Positions 63,077 through 64,000 of a DNA stretch of 64,000 bases are shown here, in pieces. A program made the position numbers and the translations under genes. The notes beneath the pieces were generated by a model. The model searched no databases, was not told the origin of the DNA, and saw nothing but the letters and a program-made list of their open reading frames with translations. Numbering within the stretch: position 1 is the stretch's first letter; the number at the start of each line of letters is the position of its first letter. Source of the DNA: Dyella sp. OK004 (GTDB lineage: Bacteria; Pseudomonadota; Gammaproteobacteria; Xanthomonadales; Rhodanobacteraceae); NCBI RefSeq assembly GCF_900114495.1, contig NZ_FOZI01000003.1, forward strand, positions 496,001 through 560,000, in the 5' to 3' direction.

Positions 63077-64000
63077 ATGCCCGCCGCATTGCAAACAGCG
63101 CGTACTGTGCGTCTGTTCGTGTTCCTGCTGCTGGCGGTCGCCGGCTTGTTCTACGTGAAATGGCATCCGTACTACGACCGCGCCTTCGTCGCTGCGGCTC
63201 AGCATTCCATCGGCCATTCCATCCTGATGGGCGACGCGGCGAGCGCGCCGGCGCCGTCCTGGAACGCGGCGTTTGGCTACGCGTTGGCTTACGGCAAGGC
63301 GATCTGGCAGGCGATGGTGTTGGGTTTGTTGCTGGGATCGGGCATTCAGGCGTTGCTGCCGGTGAACTGGGTGCAGCGCGTACTCGGCGGCCGCGGCTTC
63401 GGCAGTGTGCTGGCCGGCGGTCTGTTGGCGGTGCCTGGAATGATGTGCACCTGCTGCGCGGCACCGGTCGTCGTGGGCCTGCGCAAACACCAGGCGACGC
63501 CCGGAGCAGCGATGGCGTTCTGGCTCGGTAACACGATGTTGAATCCAGCGACGCTGATATTTATCGGCTTCGTGCTCGGCTGGCACTGGACCTTGCTGCG
63601 TCTGTTGCTGGGTGTGCCGATGGTGTTCGGGCTCGGTTACCTGGCCAACCGGCTGACGGGGCCAAGCCCGACGGCGATGGCCGCATCGTTACCTATGGAG
63701 CCCGAGCCGCGCTCGCTGGCTGAGGTGGGCCGGTGCTGGATGCAGATCTTCGCGCGAATGACGGTGCGGCTGATTCCCGAATACGTGGTGATCGTATTGC
63801 TGCTGGGTGCGATGCGCGCGTGGATGTTCCCCCACATCGGGCCTGAAATCGGCGACCAATGGTTCTGGATCGCGGCCTTGGCGCTGGCCGGCATGCTGTT
63901 TGTGATTCCGACGGCTGGCGAGGTGCCGATCGTGCAGGCGATGCTGGCCCTGGGACTGGGTGGCGGGCCGGCTGCCGCCTTGCTGCTCACCTTGCCTGCG
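63077..64000 (+). CDS. DUF318/ArsP-like permease (truncated at window end)
   Basis: First 308 residues of a membrane permease that runs off the window. ATG 63077 has aaggggg upstream. At least seven hydrophobic segments are visible, with the conserved VPGMMCTCCAAPVVVGLRK (about 117-135) and FWLGNTMLNPATLIFIGFVLG. The CTCC cysteines lie in a membrane-embedded motif used by this family for thiol- or metalloid-containing substrates. The position after selA may hint at selenium or arsenic transport, which is inference only. Confidence 0.82.
   Translation, partial: MPAALQTARTVRLFVFLLLAVAGLFYVKWHPYYDRAFVAAAQHSIGHSILMGDAASAPAPSWNAAFGYALAYGKAIWQAMVLGLLLGSGIQALLPVNWVQRVLGGRGFGSVLAGGLLAVPGMMCTCCAAPVVVGLRKHQATPGAAMAFWLGNTMLNPATLIFIGFVLGWHWTLLRLLLGVPMVFGLGYLANRLTGPSPTAMAASLPMEPEPRSLAEVGRCWMQIFARMTVRLIPEYVVIVLLLGAMRAWMFPHIGPEIGDQWFWIAALALAGMLFVIPTAGEVPIVQAMLALGLGGGPAAALLLTLPA

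Overview
The window looks like chromosomal DNA of a high-GC gammaproteobacterium of the Xanthomonadales, most likely Rhodanobacteraceae (Rhodanobacter, Dyella or Frateuria-like). This rests on overall gene style, a GH74-type plant cell-wall locus, and the family-typical dispersed repeats (CTTTCTCTTTGG palindromes, CGTCATCCCGGCGAAAGC elements). It is an inference from gene content, since no rRNA or other marker is present. There is no phage, integrase or complete insertion sequence; mobile-looking DNA is limited to short palindromic repeats.

Layout. (1) 0.4-10.3 kb: secreted glycoside hydrolases for xyloglucan or galactoside side chains (GH74, GH27, GH2, convergent GH39) and a type-B carboxylesterase. 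(2) 10.6-15.7 kb: AraC regulator, phosphoesterase, a membrane protein with a sugar-binding-like ectodomain, a periplasmic metallo-beta-lactamase-fold protein, and an LprI-like protein. (3) 16.3-36.5 kb: the most distinctive region. A Cyc2-like fused cytochrome-porin and a c4-type dihaem cytochrome are followed by an NRAMP-type transporter, SDR dehydrogenase, four universal stress proteins, a GNAT acetyltransferase, a beta-CASP nuclease, a MgtC/DUF4010 membrane protein, a flavodoxin, a 55-residue membrane protein, two CBS-BON proteins, a response regulator with a hybrid kinase, an FNR/FixK-type regulator, a shortened ribonucleotide-reductase-like protein and a zinc alcohol dehydrogenase. At least ten TTGAY-N4-RTCAA-type boxes lie in front of these genes, most with a -10-like hexamer 20-22 bases downstream, so I read the region as one oxygen-limitation (FNR/FixK-type) regulon.

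(4) 36.6-47.1 kb: mixed housekeeping and accessory genes (YciI, VOC, an atypical response regulator, NmrA and LysR pair, CocE-like hydrolase, a MASE1-PAS-PAS-GGDEF diguanylate cyclase) with several repeat elements. (5) 47.5-54.7 kb: an exported molybdenum hydroxylase (Fe-S subunit, Tat-exported molybdopterin subunit, trihaem cytochrome) facing its maturation genes xdhC and mocA and a JmjC/cupin-like gene. (6) 54.8-57.3 kb: a TetR gene with a clear operator, a CrtI-like oxidoreductase and a small secreted protein. (7) 57.5-63 kb: a complete selenocysteine module, selD facing selA-selB-selC, with a large palindrome between selD and selC. The window ends in a truncated DUF318-type permease.

How the parts fit: the FixK-like protein keeps the E..SR recognition-helix pattern expected for these boxes but lacks the cysteines of Fe-S FNR. 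The adjacent PAS-hybrid kinase and response regulator are candidates for feeding oxygen or redox information into it. The candidate outputs are electron transfer (Cyc2-like/c4), fermentative alcohol dehydrogenase, stress proteins and RNA turnover. No selenoprotein gene is visible here, so the Sec machinery must serve a gene elsewhere, probably a formate dehydrogenase.
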